DNA from: Hymenobacter sp. BRD128
GTDB taxonomy: Bacteria > Bacteroidota > Bacteroidia > Cytophagales > Hymenobacteraceae
NCBI RefSeq assembly: GCF_013256625.1
Contig: NZ_CP053908.1
Coordinates: forward strand, 1,798,001 to 1,862,000
DNA length: 64,000 nucleotides
Reading direction: 5' to 3'
Below the pieces are notes generated by a model. The model saw only the letters and a program-made list of their open reading frames with translations. It had not been told where the DNA came from and ran no database searches. The position numbers and the translations under genes were made by a program. Of the stretch, positions 33,336 through 42,944 are shown piece by piece (within the stretch, counting starts at the first letter, position 1; each line of letters begins with the position of its first letter).

Positions 33336-35405
33336 CTAGCGGCTCACCGAGTACGTTTTGCGTCCCGGTCCCACGCCGGTAATTTTCACCGACTGCCAGC
33401 CGCTGGGCAGGGTCGTTTTGCGCTGCGCGATGCCTAGCGGGGTGATTTCCAGCCCGCCGAAGCCCATGAGCACGGCTTGCAGCACGCCGCCCGCGCCGGT
33501 GGCGAAGTAAGGGTTGGTACCGCCCTTGGTTTCGGCGATGACGCGGAAGGGCGGCAGCAGATTGGGCGTGTAGGCATCCTGGAAGAAGTGCTGGGCCTTG
33601 GCACCGTCGCCGAGGCGGGCATATAGCAGGGCAAAAATGGCCTGGGTCATGGCTGGAGTGCCCTCGTTGGGCACGCGGGTTTCGTAGTAGGCCAGGTCTT
33701 TCTTAATCTGGCCAGGGTCGGTGATGGTGCCGAGCGGGAAGGCCAGCAGGTTCACATCGCCCTGCTTGATGCCCTCGCCGTGGTAGGTGGCGTGCTCCTT
33801 AGTCACGCCGTCGGGCATTTTAAGAATGGGAATATTCTGGGCTACCAGCGCCCAGTCGGCATTGGCAGGGCGGCCCAGCAGCTTAGCGGCGGCGGCGGCG
33901 GCGCGCAAATTAGCCTGGGCGGCGGCGTTGGTAAAGGCATCGTTATCCACGTTTTCGGCCCACTCGTCGGAGGCCACCACGTTCTTGATATCGTAGCGGC
34001 CGGGGCCGTTGCGCTCGACGCGGCTCGCCCAGAAATCGGCGGTGGCCTGCAAGATGGGCCAGCCCTTCTCGCGCAGCCAGTCCCGGTCCTGCGTCACGCA
34101 GTAGTACTGCCAAGCAGCCAGCCCCACGCAGGCCGAAATATGGTGCTCAAACGGCCCGCTCAGCGCCCAAACGGGCGTTTCCTCCACGCCGGTATCGGCG
34201 CTTTCCCAGGGGTACATGGCGCCTTTGTAGCCGTGCTCGAAAGCATTGCGCTTCGCTAACTCAAGGCGGTTGAAGCGGTACTCAACTAAGGATTTTGCGA
34301 TTTCGGGGTGCAGCACCAGCAGCGCCGGGTACATCCACAAGTCGCTGTCCCAGAACACGTGGCCGTTATAGCCTAGCCCCGACAGGCCCATCGGCGAGGG
34401 CGAGTAGTCGGTGCCCGCCCGCGAAAAGCTGTAGAGGTGGTACAGCATGCTGTGCACATCCTGCTGGGCCTGGGCATCGCCGGCAAGCTGGATGTCGCTG
34501 GCCCACAAGTCCTGCCAGGCTTTCTGGTGAAACTCCAACAGCCGCTGACGGCCTTCGAGGCGCGCAAAAATGGTGAGGCGCTCGGCCTCGTTGAGCGGGT
34601 CGGGGTGGTGGGCCGAGGTGATGCTGGAGCCGGCCACGGCGTAAGCGTAGGTTTGGCCGGCTTTCAGCACCTTGCTGAATTTCATGAGGTGCATGTTGTT
34701 GTCCCACATCTCATGAATAATGCGCGGCTCCTGCCCGTGCGGCTCTTCAAACAAAAAGCTGTTGCTGGCGCACAGCGTGAGCTTGCCCGTCGGGCTCTTG
34801 GCCGACGAAGTGAGCAGGCTGAGCGTGGCGTGCGGCCGGTCGATTTCGTTGTAGTAGTTCTGCGCATCGCGCAGGGCATCGGGCGTTTCCATAACGCTGG
34901 CGGCGGTGAGCGCGAGGTCTTTCCTGGCCGCGATGCGCACCTCCATGAGCACCGTGAAGGGCAGGTGGCGCAGGGCATAGTAGGTGTAGCTGATGGTGGC
35001 CTTATCGCCGTAGTCGAAGCTGGTGGTAAGGCTAGCCCCCTTCATATCCAGCTCCTGGTGAAATTTGCTGGCATCCTGGGCACCCAGGCGGTGGCCGTCT
35101 ACCTCCAGGTACATATTCAGCAGGTTGAAGCTGTTGAGAAAGTTGCTGACCCGGCCCCGGCCGTACTGGTCGTAGGCGCCGGCCAGCACCACGTTTTTGA
35201 CCTGAAACGGTACCGGCGACGACACAATGCCCAGCATGCCGTTGGCCACCGTTACGCCGTAGTAGTGGCTAGGGTCAATTTTATCGGCGCTGATGCGCCA
35301 GGGGTCGGGCGGGGCCGGCTGGGCCGCCAGCGGCCGGCTAGCGAGCAGCGCAGTGCTTAGGGCGCACAGGCACACCGCCAGTCGGCACAAGATGGGTGGG
35401 AACAT
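33336..35405 (-). CDS. GH65-family glycoside hydrolase, exported
   Basis: GH65 enzymes act on alpha-glucosides such as trehalose, maltose and kojibiose; most are phosphorylases, but exported Bacteroidota members can be hydrolases. The protein (689 residues from ATG 35405) has a signal peptide, an N-terminal beta-sandwich, then an (alpha/alpha)6 barrel with GHVFWDSDLWMYPALLVLHP, WESADTGVEE and the general acid Glu481 in VASDEWAENVDND. I could not identify the phosphate-binding residues, and export argues for a hydrolase. The start is uncertain: ATG 35405 places TTCCCACCC in codons 2-4, whereas TTG 35390 would put it just upstream and still leave a signal peptide (CRLAVCLCALSTALLASRPLAAQ). It is divergent from the hybrid sensor. 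Confidence 0.9.
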   Translation of the reverse strand: MFPPILCRLAVCLCALSTALLASRPLAAQPAPPDPWRISADKIDPSHYYGVTVANGMLGIVSSPVPFQVKNVVLAGAYDQYGRGRVSNFLNSFNLLNMYLEVDGHRLGAQDASKFHQELDMKGASLTTSFDYGDKATISYTYYALRHLPFTVLMEVRIAARKDLALTAASVMETPDALRDAQNYYNEIDRPHATLSLLTSSAKSPTGKLTLCASNSFLFEEPHGQEPRIIHEMWDNNMHLMKFSKVLKAGQTYAYAVAGSSITSAHHPDPLNEAERLTIFARLEGRQRLLEFHQKAWQDLWASDIQLAGDAQAQQDVHSMLYHLYSFSRAGTDYSPSPMGLSGLGYNGHVFWDSDLWMYPALLVLHPEIAKSLVEYRFNRLELAKRNAFEHGYKGAMYPWESADTGVEETPVWALSGPFEHHISACVGLAAWQYYCVTQDRDWLREKGWPILQATADFWASRVERNGPGRYDIKNVVASDEWAENVDNDAFTNAAAQANLRAAAAAAKLLGRPANADWALVAQNIPILKMPDGVTKEHATYHGEGIKQGDVNLLAFPLGTITDPGQIKKDLAYYETRVPNEGTPAMTQAIFALLYARLGDGAKAQHFFQDAYTPNLLPPFRVIAETKGGTNPYFATGAGGVLQAVLMGFGGLEITPLGIAQRKTTLPSGWQSVKITGVGPGRKTYSVSR
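35394..35402 (-). promoter_or_regulatory. TTCCCACCC motif at the GH65 start
   Basis: The minus strand reads ATG TTC CCA CCC at the presumed start. The motif is either codons 2-4 or, if TTG 35390 is the true start, a leader motif three bases upstream, as in the other copies. Confidence 0.4.
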
Positions 35406-35712
35406 AGTAGGTAAGGAAAGGAGCAACGACGCGGGGCGGGCAACTGGCACCCACGGGCGCCGCGCCAGAAAAATCGCCTCAAAGTACGGTCTTCCCCCAT
35501 AATATCAGCCGCAAGCCATCAATTACCCAGCCTGGGTGAGCCGGCAAAGGACCGGGCGGCATTTCTGCGGTAGCACCTGTTTATATTTTTTTCTCTACCT
35601 TACTTCGCCATTAGAAACCTGCACTTGAACCGGCTTGGTTAGTTGGCAGTTAGTTACTACCGGCCGGCGACCCCCGCTGCGCAGGTAGCCGTTACTCTCT
35701 TTTTCCCACCCG
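35406..35712. other. Divergent intergenic region between GH65 and the hybrid sensor
   Basis: About 300 bp without a credible gene. It has a T-rich tract around 35581-35602 (TATATTTT is one base off the -7 consensus, rightward). TTTCCCACCC-type motifs sit at both gene ends. No strong inverted repeat was found. Confidence 0.6.
35702..35711 (+). promoter_or_regulatory. TTTCCCACCC leader motif before the hybrid sensor
   Basis: TTTCCCACCC ends one base before the TTG start codon at 35713. Confidence 0.5.
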
Positions 35713-38508
35713 TTGAAAATTCATTTGCTACCTCAGTTGGGTTGCCGGCTGCTGGCGCTGCTTCTGCTGGCGGGGCTGGCCAGCTGCGCCCCCGCTGCAC
35801 GCGCGCCGGTCTACCGCATTGGCTTTGCGCAGTGCACCAATGGCGACGCCTGGCGCCAAGCCATGCTGGCGGGGATGGAAAAGGAGCTGAGCTTCCATCC
35901 CAACGTGCAGTTTCAGATGCTGGACGCCCGCAACGACACCGATTTGCAGCGGCGCCACATTCAAGAATTTATCCGGCAGCGGGTTGATTTATTAATTATC
36001 TCGCCCAACCAGGCTACGCCCCTCGCCGACCTTGTCGATACGGCCTATACCAAGGGCATTCCGGTTATTATCCTCGACCGGCGCACCACCTCCCCCCACT
36101 ACACGGCCTACGTGGGCGGCAACAGTCTGGAAGTAGGCCGCACGGCCGGCCGCTACGCTGCCCAGCTGCTGCACGGGCGCGGCCAGGTGCTCGAAATACT
36201 GGGCCGGCCGGGCTCCTCGCCGGCCAGCGACCGCCACGTAGGCTTTGGGCAGGCCTTGGCCGCCTACCCCAATATGCGCCTGGTAGCGCAGCTCGCGGCC
36301 GCCTGGCAGCCCGACCTGGTGCTGGAGCAGCTGCCCGCGCTGCTGCGGGCTCATCCTGGCGTGAATCTCATTTTCGCCCACAACGACCCCATGGCTCGGG
36401 CGGCCCACCAAGTGGTGCAGCAACTGCGGCTAGGCCAGCGGGTGCGCATTATCGGGGTCGATGGCCTGCCGGGGCCGGGCAATGGCCTGGAGTTAGTGGC
36501 CAATGGCACCTTGCAGGCTACCCTGCTCTACTCGCCAGGCGGTGAGGAAGCTATTCGCACGGCACTACGTATTCTCAACCACGAGCCGTATATCAAGGAC
36601 AATATCTTGGTTACGATGATAGTAGATTCGGCCAACGTACAGGCCGTGCGTGGCCAGACCGAGCGGCTGCTAGCCCAGCAGCGCGATATTTTTCGGCAGC
36701 AGCAGCGCTGGCAGCAGCAGCAGCAGCGCTACGACAACCAGAAGATGCTGGTGTACCTGCTGCTGGCCAGCCTGCTCGGGGCCGTGCTGCTGGGGGCCCT
36801 GGCCTGGCGGTCGTCGCGCCTCAACCAGCGCATCCGGCGGGTGCTGGAAGGACAGAATGCCGAAATCAGCCAGCAACGCAATCAGATTGAGGACCTGGCC
36901 GAGCAGGCCCGAGCCGCCGCCGAGGAAGTACGCCGCACCTCCGAGGCTAAGCTGCGCTTTTTCACCAACTTCTCGCACGAGCTACGCACGCCGCTCACCC
37001 TCATTCTGGGGCCGGTTGAGGACCTGCTCACCAGCCCGGCCGACGACCTCACGCCCACGCAGCGCCACGACCTGAGCCTGGTGCGCCGCAACGCCCAGCG
37101 CTTGTTGCAGCTCGTCAATCAGCTCATGGATTTTCGTAAAATCGACGTGGGCAAGATGGCCGTGCACGCCACCGAAGGCGACCTAGTGGGCTTCGTGCGC
37201 GAAATCATGGACGTATTTGAGAAAACCGCTCGGCGGCGCGGCATCACCTTCCGCTTCGCAGCGGCCAAGCCGGTTATCTTCCTCTGGTTCGACGGCGAGA
37301 TTCTCGACAAGGTTTTTTTCAATCTCCTCTCCAACGCCTTTAAATACACCCCTGACGGTGGTCAGATTACGGTCAGCATCGGGCTCGATAAGGCCACTAA
37401 AACCGTGTGCGTCAGCGTGGCCGATACCGGCCGCGGCATTGCCCAAGCCGACCAGCCGCACATTCTGGAGTGGTTTTACCAGGGCAGCCAGCCCACGCCC
37501 AACAGCTCGGGGCTAGGGCTGGCACTGGCCGACGGCCTTACCCGGCTGCACCAGGGCACGCTGGCGTTCACCAGCGAGCCCGGCCAGGGCAGCACCTTCG
37601 AGGTGCGCCTGCCGCTCGAAAAGCCCGCCGCGTTTCTCGACGACCTAGAGCCCGGCGCGTGGCGGCTGGGCACCGCCGCGGCCCTGCCAGCCGAAGAGCC
37701 GGCCCCCAGCCAGCCGGCCAGCACCCCGCCCATCCGCTCCGATGCCACCGCCCTCGTCATTGAAGACAATGATGAGGTGCGCGAGTTTTTAGTGCAAAAG
37801 CTACAGCCACATTTTCAGGTGAGCACAGCGGCCGACGGCGCCGCCGGCCTGCGCCAAGCCAGCGAAACCATCCCCGACGTGATAGTGTGCGACGTGGGCC
37901 TGCCCGAACTCAGCGGCCTGGAAGTAGCCACCGCGCTCAAAAGCGATTGGCGCACCTCGCACATCCCGCTGGTGCTGCTCACGGCCCAGAATGCGCCCGA
38001 GCAGCAGGTAGCCGGCGTGCAGGCCGGCGCTGACCTGTACCTCACCAAGCCCTTCAACCCCACTTTTTTGCTCGAAAGCCTGCGCACGCTACTGCGCAAC
38101 CGCGACCAGCAGCGCGAGCATTTTCATCGCCAGCTATCGGGCGCGCCACCCACGGCCGTGCCGCAGCGGGTAGACCAGAAGTTTCTGGCCGACTTAGCCG
38201 CCATCATCGAGGGCCGGCTCGACCAGCCTAGCCTGGGCGTCGATGACATTGCCCACAGCCTGGGCGTGTCGCGCACGCAGCTCTACCGCAAGGTAAAGGC
38301 GCTGCTTGGCACCGGCGTCACGGAGTACATTCAAACGGTGCGCCTCACCAAGGCCCGGCAACTGCTGCTCCAGGAAGGCAGCACTGTGGCCGACGTAGCT
38401 TACCAAACGGGTTTTTCTTCACCCTCCTACTTTTCCACCGCCTTCAAGGGCAAGTACCAAGTATCACCCTCTGAGTTTAAGGCCTTGCATACGCACCTAC
38501 GGGTCTGA
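35713..38508 (+). CDS. Hybrid two-component system regulator with sugar-binding-protein-like sensor
   Basis: A single-chain sensor and transcription factor of 931 residues, presumed regulator of the alpha-glucoside locus. Order: signal or lipoprotein-like N-terminus (to about Cys25, LLAGLASC); periplasmic sugar-binding-protein-like domain (about 33-310, RIGFAQCTNGDAWRQ and IGVDGLPGPGNGLELV); a Gln-rich stretch (about 329-338); one membrane helix (about 345-365); HisKA with His422 in NFSHELRTP; HATPase with Asn541 in NLLSNAFKYTPDGG; receiver with Asp727 in VCDVGLPELSG; and an AraC-type HTH (about 835-930). The sensor is not the usual beta-propeller type. This architecture matches the fructose-responsive class of Bacteroides sensors, which agrees with the fructokinase downstream. 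The TTG start is supported by the leader motif. Confidence 0.93.
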   Translation: MKIHLLPQLGCRLLALLLLAGLASCAPAARAPVYRIGFAQCTNGDAWRQAMLAGMEKELSFHPNVQFQMLDARNDTDLQRRHIQEFIRQRVDLLIISPNQATPLADLVDTAYTKGIPVIILDRRTTSPHYTAYVGGNSLEVGRTAGRYAAQLLHGRGQVLEILGRPGSSPASDRHVGFGQALAAYPNMRLVAQLAAAWQPDLVLEQLPALLRAHPGVNLIFAHNDPMARAAHQVVQQLRLGQRVRIIGVDGLPGPGNGLELVANGTLQATLLYSPGGEEAIRTALRILNHEPYIKDNILVTMIVDSANVQAVRGQTERLLAQQRDIFRQQQRWQQQQQRYDNQKMLVYLLLASLLGAVLLGALAWRSSRLNQRIRRVLEGQNAEISQQRNQIEDLAEQARAAAEEVRRTSEAKLRFFTNFSHELRTPLTLILGPVEDLLTSPADDLTPTQRHDLSLVRRNAQRLLQLVNQLMDFRKIDVGKMAVHATEGDLVGFVREIMDVFEKTARRRGITFRFAAAKPVIFLWFDGEILDKVFFNLLSNAFKYTPDGGQITVSIGLDKATKTVCVSVADTGRGIAQADQPHILEWFYQGSQPTPNSSGLGLALADGLTRLHQGTLAFTSEPGQGSTFEVRLPLEKPAAFLDDLEPGAWRLGTAAALPAEEPAPSQPASTPPIRSDATALVIEDNDEVREFLVQKLQPHFQVSTAADGAAGLRQASETIPDVIVCDVGLPELSGLEVATALKSDWRTSHIPLVLLTAQNAPEQQVAGVQAGADLYLTKPFNPTFLLESLRTLLRNRDQQREHFHRQLSGAPPTAVPQRVDQKFLADLAAIIEGRLDQPSLGVDDIAHSLGVSRTQLYRKVKALLGTGVTEYIQTVRLTKARQLLLQEGSTVADVAYQTGFSSPSYFSTAFKGKYQVSPSEFKALHTHLRV

Positions 38509-38689
38509 CCGATTTTTAGAAGTATGGCGCAAAAATGCAGATTCGCCCGGGTGAGTTAGCACTCACTATCATTTTATCTTGCTTGTAGACAAGTAATTAA
38601 ATCAGGCGCATTATTTTTAAATGCATTTGGTATGCTCGTGAATGCCTAGCGCCCCCTTAGCCTGGACTTTTGTCCAAACGGTTCTGGTC

Positions 38690-40021
38690 ATGGTGCAACG
38701 CAACGTTCTTTTTTGGTCTATTGTCACGGCGCTGGGCGGCTTCCTGTTCGGCTTCGACACGGCCGTTATCTCGGGGGCCGAGAAAGCTATTCAGCAGTTG
38801 TGGCAGCTGAGCGCGGTGCAGCACGGCTTCACCATTTCCATTGCCCTTATCGGCACGGTACTGGGGGCTATGTTTGGTGGCATTCCGAGCGACCGGCTGG
38901 GCCGCCGCCAGACGCTGCGGTGGATTGCGGTGCTCTACCTGGTATCGGCCGTAGGCGCGGCCCTAGCCCCGGCCTGGGTGCCGTTTATGGTCTTTCGCTT
39001 TTTGGGCGGGCTAGGCGTGGGCGCCTCGTCGGTCACGGCGCCGCTCTACATCTCCGAGATTTCGCCGGCCGATTCGCGCGGTAAGCTCGTGGGACTGTTT
39101 CAGTTCAACATCGTGTTCGGCATTCTGGCCGCTTATCTTTCCAACTACCTGCTGGCTAACGTGGGTGAGCACTCATGGCGGCTCATGCTGGGCGTGCAGG
39201 CAGTGCCGGCCCTGGCCTTTTTGCTCTTCCTGTTTCGGGTGCCCGAAAGCCCGCGCTGGCTGCTGCTGCACGGCCGCCTCGCCGAGGGCAAAGACGTGCT
39301 GCGCCTCATTAGCCCTAGCACGGTGGAGGCCGACACGGCCGCCATTCTGACCGCGCAGGCGGCGGCCGGGCAGGAAAGCGAGTCGCTGTGGGCGCGGCAA
39401 TACCGCACGCCGGTGCTGCTGGCAATGGCTTTCGCATTCTTCAACCAAGTGTCTGGTATCAACGCTATTATCTACTACGCACCGCGCATTTTTGAGATGA
39501 CGGGGCTGGGCCAGGGCGCGGCACTACTCTCATCGGCGGGCATCGGGCTAGTCAACTTCTGCTTCACACTACTGGGCGTTAATGTCATTGACCGGTTTGG
39601 GCGGCGCTCGCTCATGCTGGTCGGCTCGCTAGGGCTCATTGCCACGCTGGGACTGGTGGCGATGGCCTTCTATACCCAACGCTTCCAACTCTTTGGCGGG
39701 TTGCTGGTGCCAGGCTTACTCTTTGCCTACATCGCCTTTTTCGCCTTTTCGCAGGGCGCGGTTATCTGGGTATTTATCTCCGAGATTTTCCCGAATGCCG
39801 TGCGGGCCAAGGGCCAGGCGCTGGGCTCCAGCACGCACTGGGTGATGGCGACGGTCATCGCCTTCACCTTTCCCTACTTCGCCGAGCGCCTGGGCGGCGG
39901 CAACACGTTCGCCTTTTTCTGCGGCATGATGGTCCTGCAGCTCGTGTTCGTGCTGCGCTTCATGCCCGAAACCAAGGGTACCAGCCTCGAAGGCGTAGCC
40001 AAAACGCTGGTCATGCACTAG
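38690..40021 (+). CDS. Sugar:proton symporter, MFS sugar porter family
   Basis: Inner-membrane hexose/pentose transporter with 12 predicted helices and 443 residues. It has the sugar-porter signatures FGFDTAVISGA (helix 1), SDRLGRRQTL (loop 2-3), PESPRWLLLHGR (after helix 6), NQVSGINAIIYYAPRIF (helix 7), DRFGRRSLML (loop 8-9) and PETKGTSLEG (C-terminus). ATG 38690 is preferred because the family begins immediately before helix 1 (QRNVLFWSIVTALGGFLFGFD); an in-frame ATG at 38642 would add 16 residues. Given its neighbours, glucose and/or fructose are likely substrates. It is 64 bp upstream of the sugar kinase. Confidence 0.93.
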   Translation: MVQRNVLFWSIVTALGGFLFGFDTAVISGAEKAIQQLWQLSAVQHGFTISIALIGTVLGAMFGGIPSDRLGRRQTLRWIAVLYLVSAVGAALAPAWVPFMVFRFLGGLGVGASSVTAPLYISEISPADSRGKLVGLFQFNIVFGILAAYLSNYLLANVGEHSWRLMLGVQAVPALAFLLFLFRVPESPRWLLLHGRLAEGKDVLRLISPSTVEADTAAILTAQAAAGQESESLWARQYRTPVLLAMAFAFFNQVSGINAIIYYAPRIFEMTGLGQGAALLSSAGIGLVNFCFTLLGVNVIDRFGRRSLMLVGSLGLIATLGLVAMAFYTQRFQLFGGLLVPGLLFAYIAFFAFSQGAVIWVFISEIFPNAVRAKGQALGSSTHWVMATVIAFTFPYFAERLGGGNTFAFFCGMMVLQLVFVLRFMPETKGTSLEGVAKTLVMH

Positions 40022-40084
40022 GTCATCTGCTAGGGGTATTTCACTTTAAAACTGCTCGTTGACTAAACTTTACTCTTCGCTCGT

Positions 40085-40966
40085 ATGGCTATCACCTGCT
40101 TTGGAGAAATGCTGTGGGACGTGCTGCCCACGGGCAAGCAGCCCGGCGGCGCCCCGCTCAACGTGGCCGTGCACCTGCGCAATTTTGGGCGTGAGGCGCT
40201 GCTCATCAGCCGCGTGGGCCACGACGACCTGGGCACCGAGCTGCTCGCCTTCGTGCAAAGCAAGGGCCTGAGCACCCGCTACATCCAGCGCGGCGAAACC
40301 CACCTGACGGGCGTGGTAAAAGCCAACGTGAGCGACAGCCACGAAGTGACTTATAAGATAGTGCAGCCCGTGGCCTGGGACTATATTCAGTACGAAGACG
40401 CGCTGGGCCCATTGGTCGAGAGCGCCGAGGCGTTCGTATTTGGCAGCCTGGCTGCCCGCAGCGGGGCCACCCGCGAAACACTTTATCGCCTGCTCCAACG
40501 CGCTGCTTTTAAGGTATTTGACGTCAATCTGCGCGCCCCGCACTACTCACGCAACGTGGTGACCTACCTACTGCGGCAGGCCAATCTGGTGAAGCTTAAC
40601 CACCACGAGCTGGCCGAAATCATGGGTTGGTTTGGGGCTAGCCCCGACGAAGAAACCGCCCTGCACTGGCTCGCCGACCGCTTTCAGCTGCAAGCCGTGT
40701 GCGTGACCAAAGGGGCCGACGGGGCCGTGCTCTGGACCGACCAGCAGCTCTTCCGCAGCCCCGGCATCCCGGTACAGGTGCAGGACACCATTGGCAGCGG
40801 CGATGCTTTTCTGGCCGCGCTGCTGAAGGGCTGGTTAGCCGGCCAGCCGCCGGCCGAGGCGCTAGCCTTTGCCTGCGCGGCGGGCTCACTGGTGGCCTCC
40901 TACCAAGGCGCCACGCCCGCCATCTCCGAGGCCGATGTGTTGTCGCTAGCCGCTTCTATCGCTTGA
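40085..40966 (+). CDS. PfkB-family carbohydrate kinase, fructokinase-like
   Basis: A cytoplasmic sugar kinase of 293 residues. It opens with the ribokinase-family N-terminal strand CFGEMLWDVLPTGKQPGGAP (substrate Asp, and the GG motif of signature 1). It has VFDVNLRAPHYS and VKLNHHELAEI in the middle and the catalytic Asp in the anion-hole motif TIGSGDAFLAALL (consensus has GAGD). The N-terminus closely resembles bacterial fructokinases, which form fructose 6-phosphate. Its place between a sugar porter and GH13, downstream of a fructose-class sensor, supports this. Confidence 0.88.
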   Translation: MAITCFGEMLWDVLPTGKQPGGAPLNVAVHLRNFGREALLISRVGHDDLGTELLAFVQSKGLSTRYIQRGETHLTGVVKANVSDSHEVTYKIVQPVAWDYIQYEDALGPLVESAEAFVFGSLAARSGATRETLYRLLQRAAFKVFDVNLRAPHYSRNVVTYLLRQANLVKLNHHELAEIMGWFGASPDEETALHWLADRFQLQAVCVTKGADGAVLWTDQQLFRSPGIPVQVQDTIGSGDAFLAALLKGWLAGQPPAEALAFACAAGSLVASYQGATPAISEADVLSLAASIA

Positions 40967-40987
40967 CTTGCCGCTTTTTAACGAATT

Positions 40988-42793
40988 ATGCTCTTTCCCT
41001 TTTTACCTGTTTCTTACTCGGCTAAGCTCCGGCTGGCGGTGGTGGTGCTGGTGGGCGCGGCTTCGGCGTGCAACCAGTCTGCCAAAACCGAAACGGCAAC
41101 TACCACGACAACCGCCCAGGCTAGCCCGGCCGCCAGCCTCGACAAGCCCGCCGGCTGGTGGAAGGAAACGGTTGTTTATCAGCTTTATCCGCGCAGCTTT
41201 CAGGATAGCAACGGCGACGGCGTGGGCGACCTTAAGGGTATCATCTCCCGACTCGATTATTTGAAAAGCCTCGGGGTGGGCACGGTCTGGCTGAACCCGA
41301 TTTACGCCTCGCCCAACGATGACAACGGCTACGATATCAGCGACTACCGGCAGATAATGCCGGAGTTTGGCACGATGGCCGACTTCGACGCGCTGCTCAA
41401 AGGAATGCACGCCCGCGGCATCAAGCTGGTGATGGACCTGGTAGTGAACCACAGCTCGGACGAGCACGCCTGGTTTACCTCGGCCCGCGCCTCGCGCACC
41501 AGCCCCTACCGCGACTACTACTACTGGTGGCCGGCCGAAAAAGGCACGCCGCCGGCGCGCTTCAGCACCTTCGACGTGAAGAATAACGCCTGGCAGTACG
41601 ATGCGCCCACCAAGAGCTACTACTTGCATTACTTCTCGAAAAAGCAGCCCGACCTGAACTGGAACAACCCCAAGCTGCGCCAGGAAGTGTACAACATCAT
41701 GCGCTTCTGGGCCGATAAGGGCATCGACGGCTTCCGCATGGATGCCTTCCAGTTTGTGGCCAAAGACCCGACGTTTCCGCCCATGCCGGGCCTTACGCAG
41801 GCCAACTATACCAACGCCTACAACCACGGCCCGCACCTGCACGACTACCTCAAGGAGATTAACCAGCAGGTGCTCAGCCACTACAACCTGATGACCGTGG
41901 CCGAGGGCGCCGGCCGCAATCCCACCGAGGCCATGCTCTTTGTGGACCCCGCCCGCAAGGAGCTCGACATGACCTATCACTTTGAGGGCGTGGGTGTGGG
42001 CAGCGGTGCCGACACCTACAAGCTCACCGCCCTCAAGCGGGTGTTTACGAAGTGGGACAGCGCTTTTGCTCTGAAAGGCTGGCAGGCCATCGACCTCGGT
42101 AACCACGACCAGCCGCGCATGGTGAGCAAGTTTGGCGACGACCGGCCCGCCTTCCGCGCGCCTTCGGCCAAGCTACTGAATACGTTTATCTTAACAATGC
42201 GCGGCACGCCCTATTGCTACAACGGCGACGAGCTGGGCATGACCAATAGTCCCTTCAACGGCATTGCCGAATACCGCGACGTGGCTGCCCGCAATGCCTA
42301 CGCGCTGCTGCAGGAGCAGCGCGGCAACGAGGCCGCTTTTTTCCACTCGCTAGCCCGCTTCTCGCGCGACAACAGCCGCACGCCCTTCCAGTGGAACGCC
42401 TCGGCCAATGCGGGCTTCACTACCGGCACGCCCTGGATTAAGGTCAATCCTAACTACGTGACCGTCAACGAGGCTAGTGAGGACAAGGACTCGACCTCGG
42501 TGCTCAACCACTTCCGGCGGGCCATTGCCGTGCGCAAGCAGCATAAGGTGCTGGTATATGGTCACTACCAACTGCTCGACGCAGCCAACCCGCACATCTA
42601 CGCCTACACCCGCACGCTAGGGTCTGAAAAGGCACTGGTGGTGCTCAACTTCTCGTCGGCGCCGCAGCGCTGGCCCTTGCCGGCCGGCCTCACCCCTAGC
42701 GGTACTCCCTGGCTCAATAATTATCCGGCGGCCCCTAGCGGGCCGGCCCTGGCGCTTCAGCCCTGGCAAGCGGTGGTGTATCACCTACGCTAG
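40988..42793 (+). CDS. GH13 alpha-glucosidase lipoprotein
   Basis: A 601-residue alpha-glucosidase, anchored by a lipoprotein signal (Cys28 in AASAC). After a Thr-rich linker (31-50) the barrel starts with VVYQLYPRSFQDSNGDGVGD. It has DLVVNHSSDEH, the nucleophile Asp252 in GFRMDAFQF, the acid/base Glu306 in MTVAEGAG and Asp374 in GNHDQPR, all conserved. The form resembles the oligo-1,6-glucosidase/sucrose-isomerase group (GH13_31). The residue after the nucleophile is Ala, whereas alpha-1,6-specific members usually have Val, so another linkage is likely (inference). The linked fructokinase suggests sucrose or an isomer as one substrate. It is 21 bp after the kinase gene. Confidence 0.9.
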   Translation: MLFPFLPVSYSAKLRLAVVVLVGAASACNQSAKTETATTTTTAQASPAASLDKPAGWWKETVVYQLYPRSFQDSNGDGVGDLKGIISRLDYLKSLGVGTVWLNPIYASPNDDNGYDISDYRQIMPEFGTMADFDALLKGMHARGIKLVMDLVVNHSSDEHAWFTSARASRTSPYRDYYYWWPAEKGTPPARFSTFDVKNNAWQYDAPTKSYYLHYFSKKQPDLNWNNPKLRQEVYNIMRFWADKGIDGFRMDAFQFVAKDPTFPPMPGLTQANYTNAYNHGPHLHDYLKEINQQVLSHYNLMTVAEGAGRNPTEAMLFVDPARKELDMTYHFEGVGVGSGADTYKLTALKRVFTKWDSAFALKGWQAIDLGNHDQPRMVSKFGDDRPAFRAPSAKLLNTFILTMRGTPYCYNGDELGMTNSPFNGIAEYRDVAARNAYALLQEQRGNEAAFFHSLARFSRDNSRTPFQWNASANAGFTTGTPWIKVNPNYVTVNEASEDKDSTSVLNHFRRAIAVRKQHKVLVYGHYQLLDAANPHIYAYTRTLGSEKALVVLNFSSAPQRWPLPAGLTPSGTPWLNNYPAAPSGPALALQPWQAVVYHLR

Positions 42794-42944
42794 TCTTTGA
42801 AGGTCAGTTCCTTATTTTCTACCAACTTTTTTCCCAGGTTTCACTCAGCCGCTGCGCCTTTTACAGCCTTTTTCCGGAATCGATTGCGGTAGGCGGCCAG
42901 GGGCTGGGTGTTTTCAGCATTTCCCACTTTAACCCTTTTCACTC

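Noticed and set aside
36695..36730. CAG-repeat tract taken as a possible microsatellite or CRISPR-like repeat
   Set aside because: It is in frame inside the hybrid sensor and encodes a Gln-rich linker; no spacers or further repeats exist. It is mentioned only as a possible length-variable stretch.
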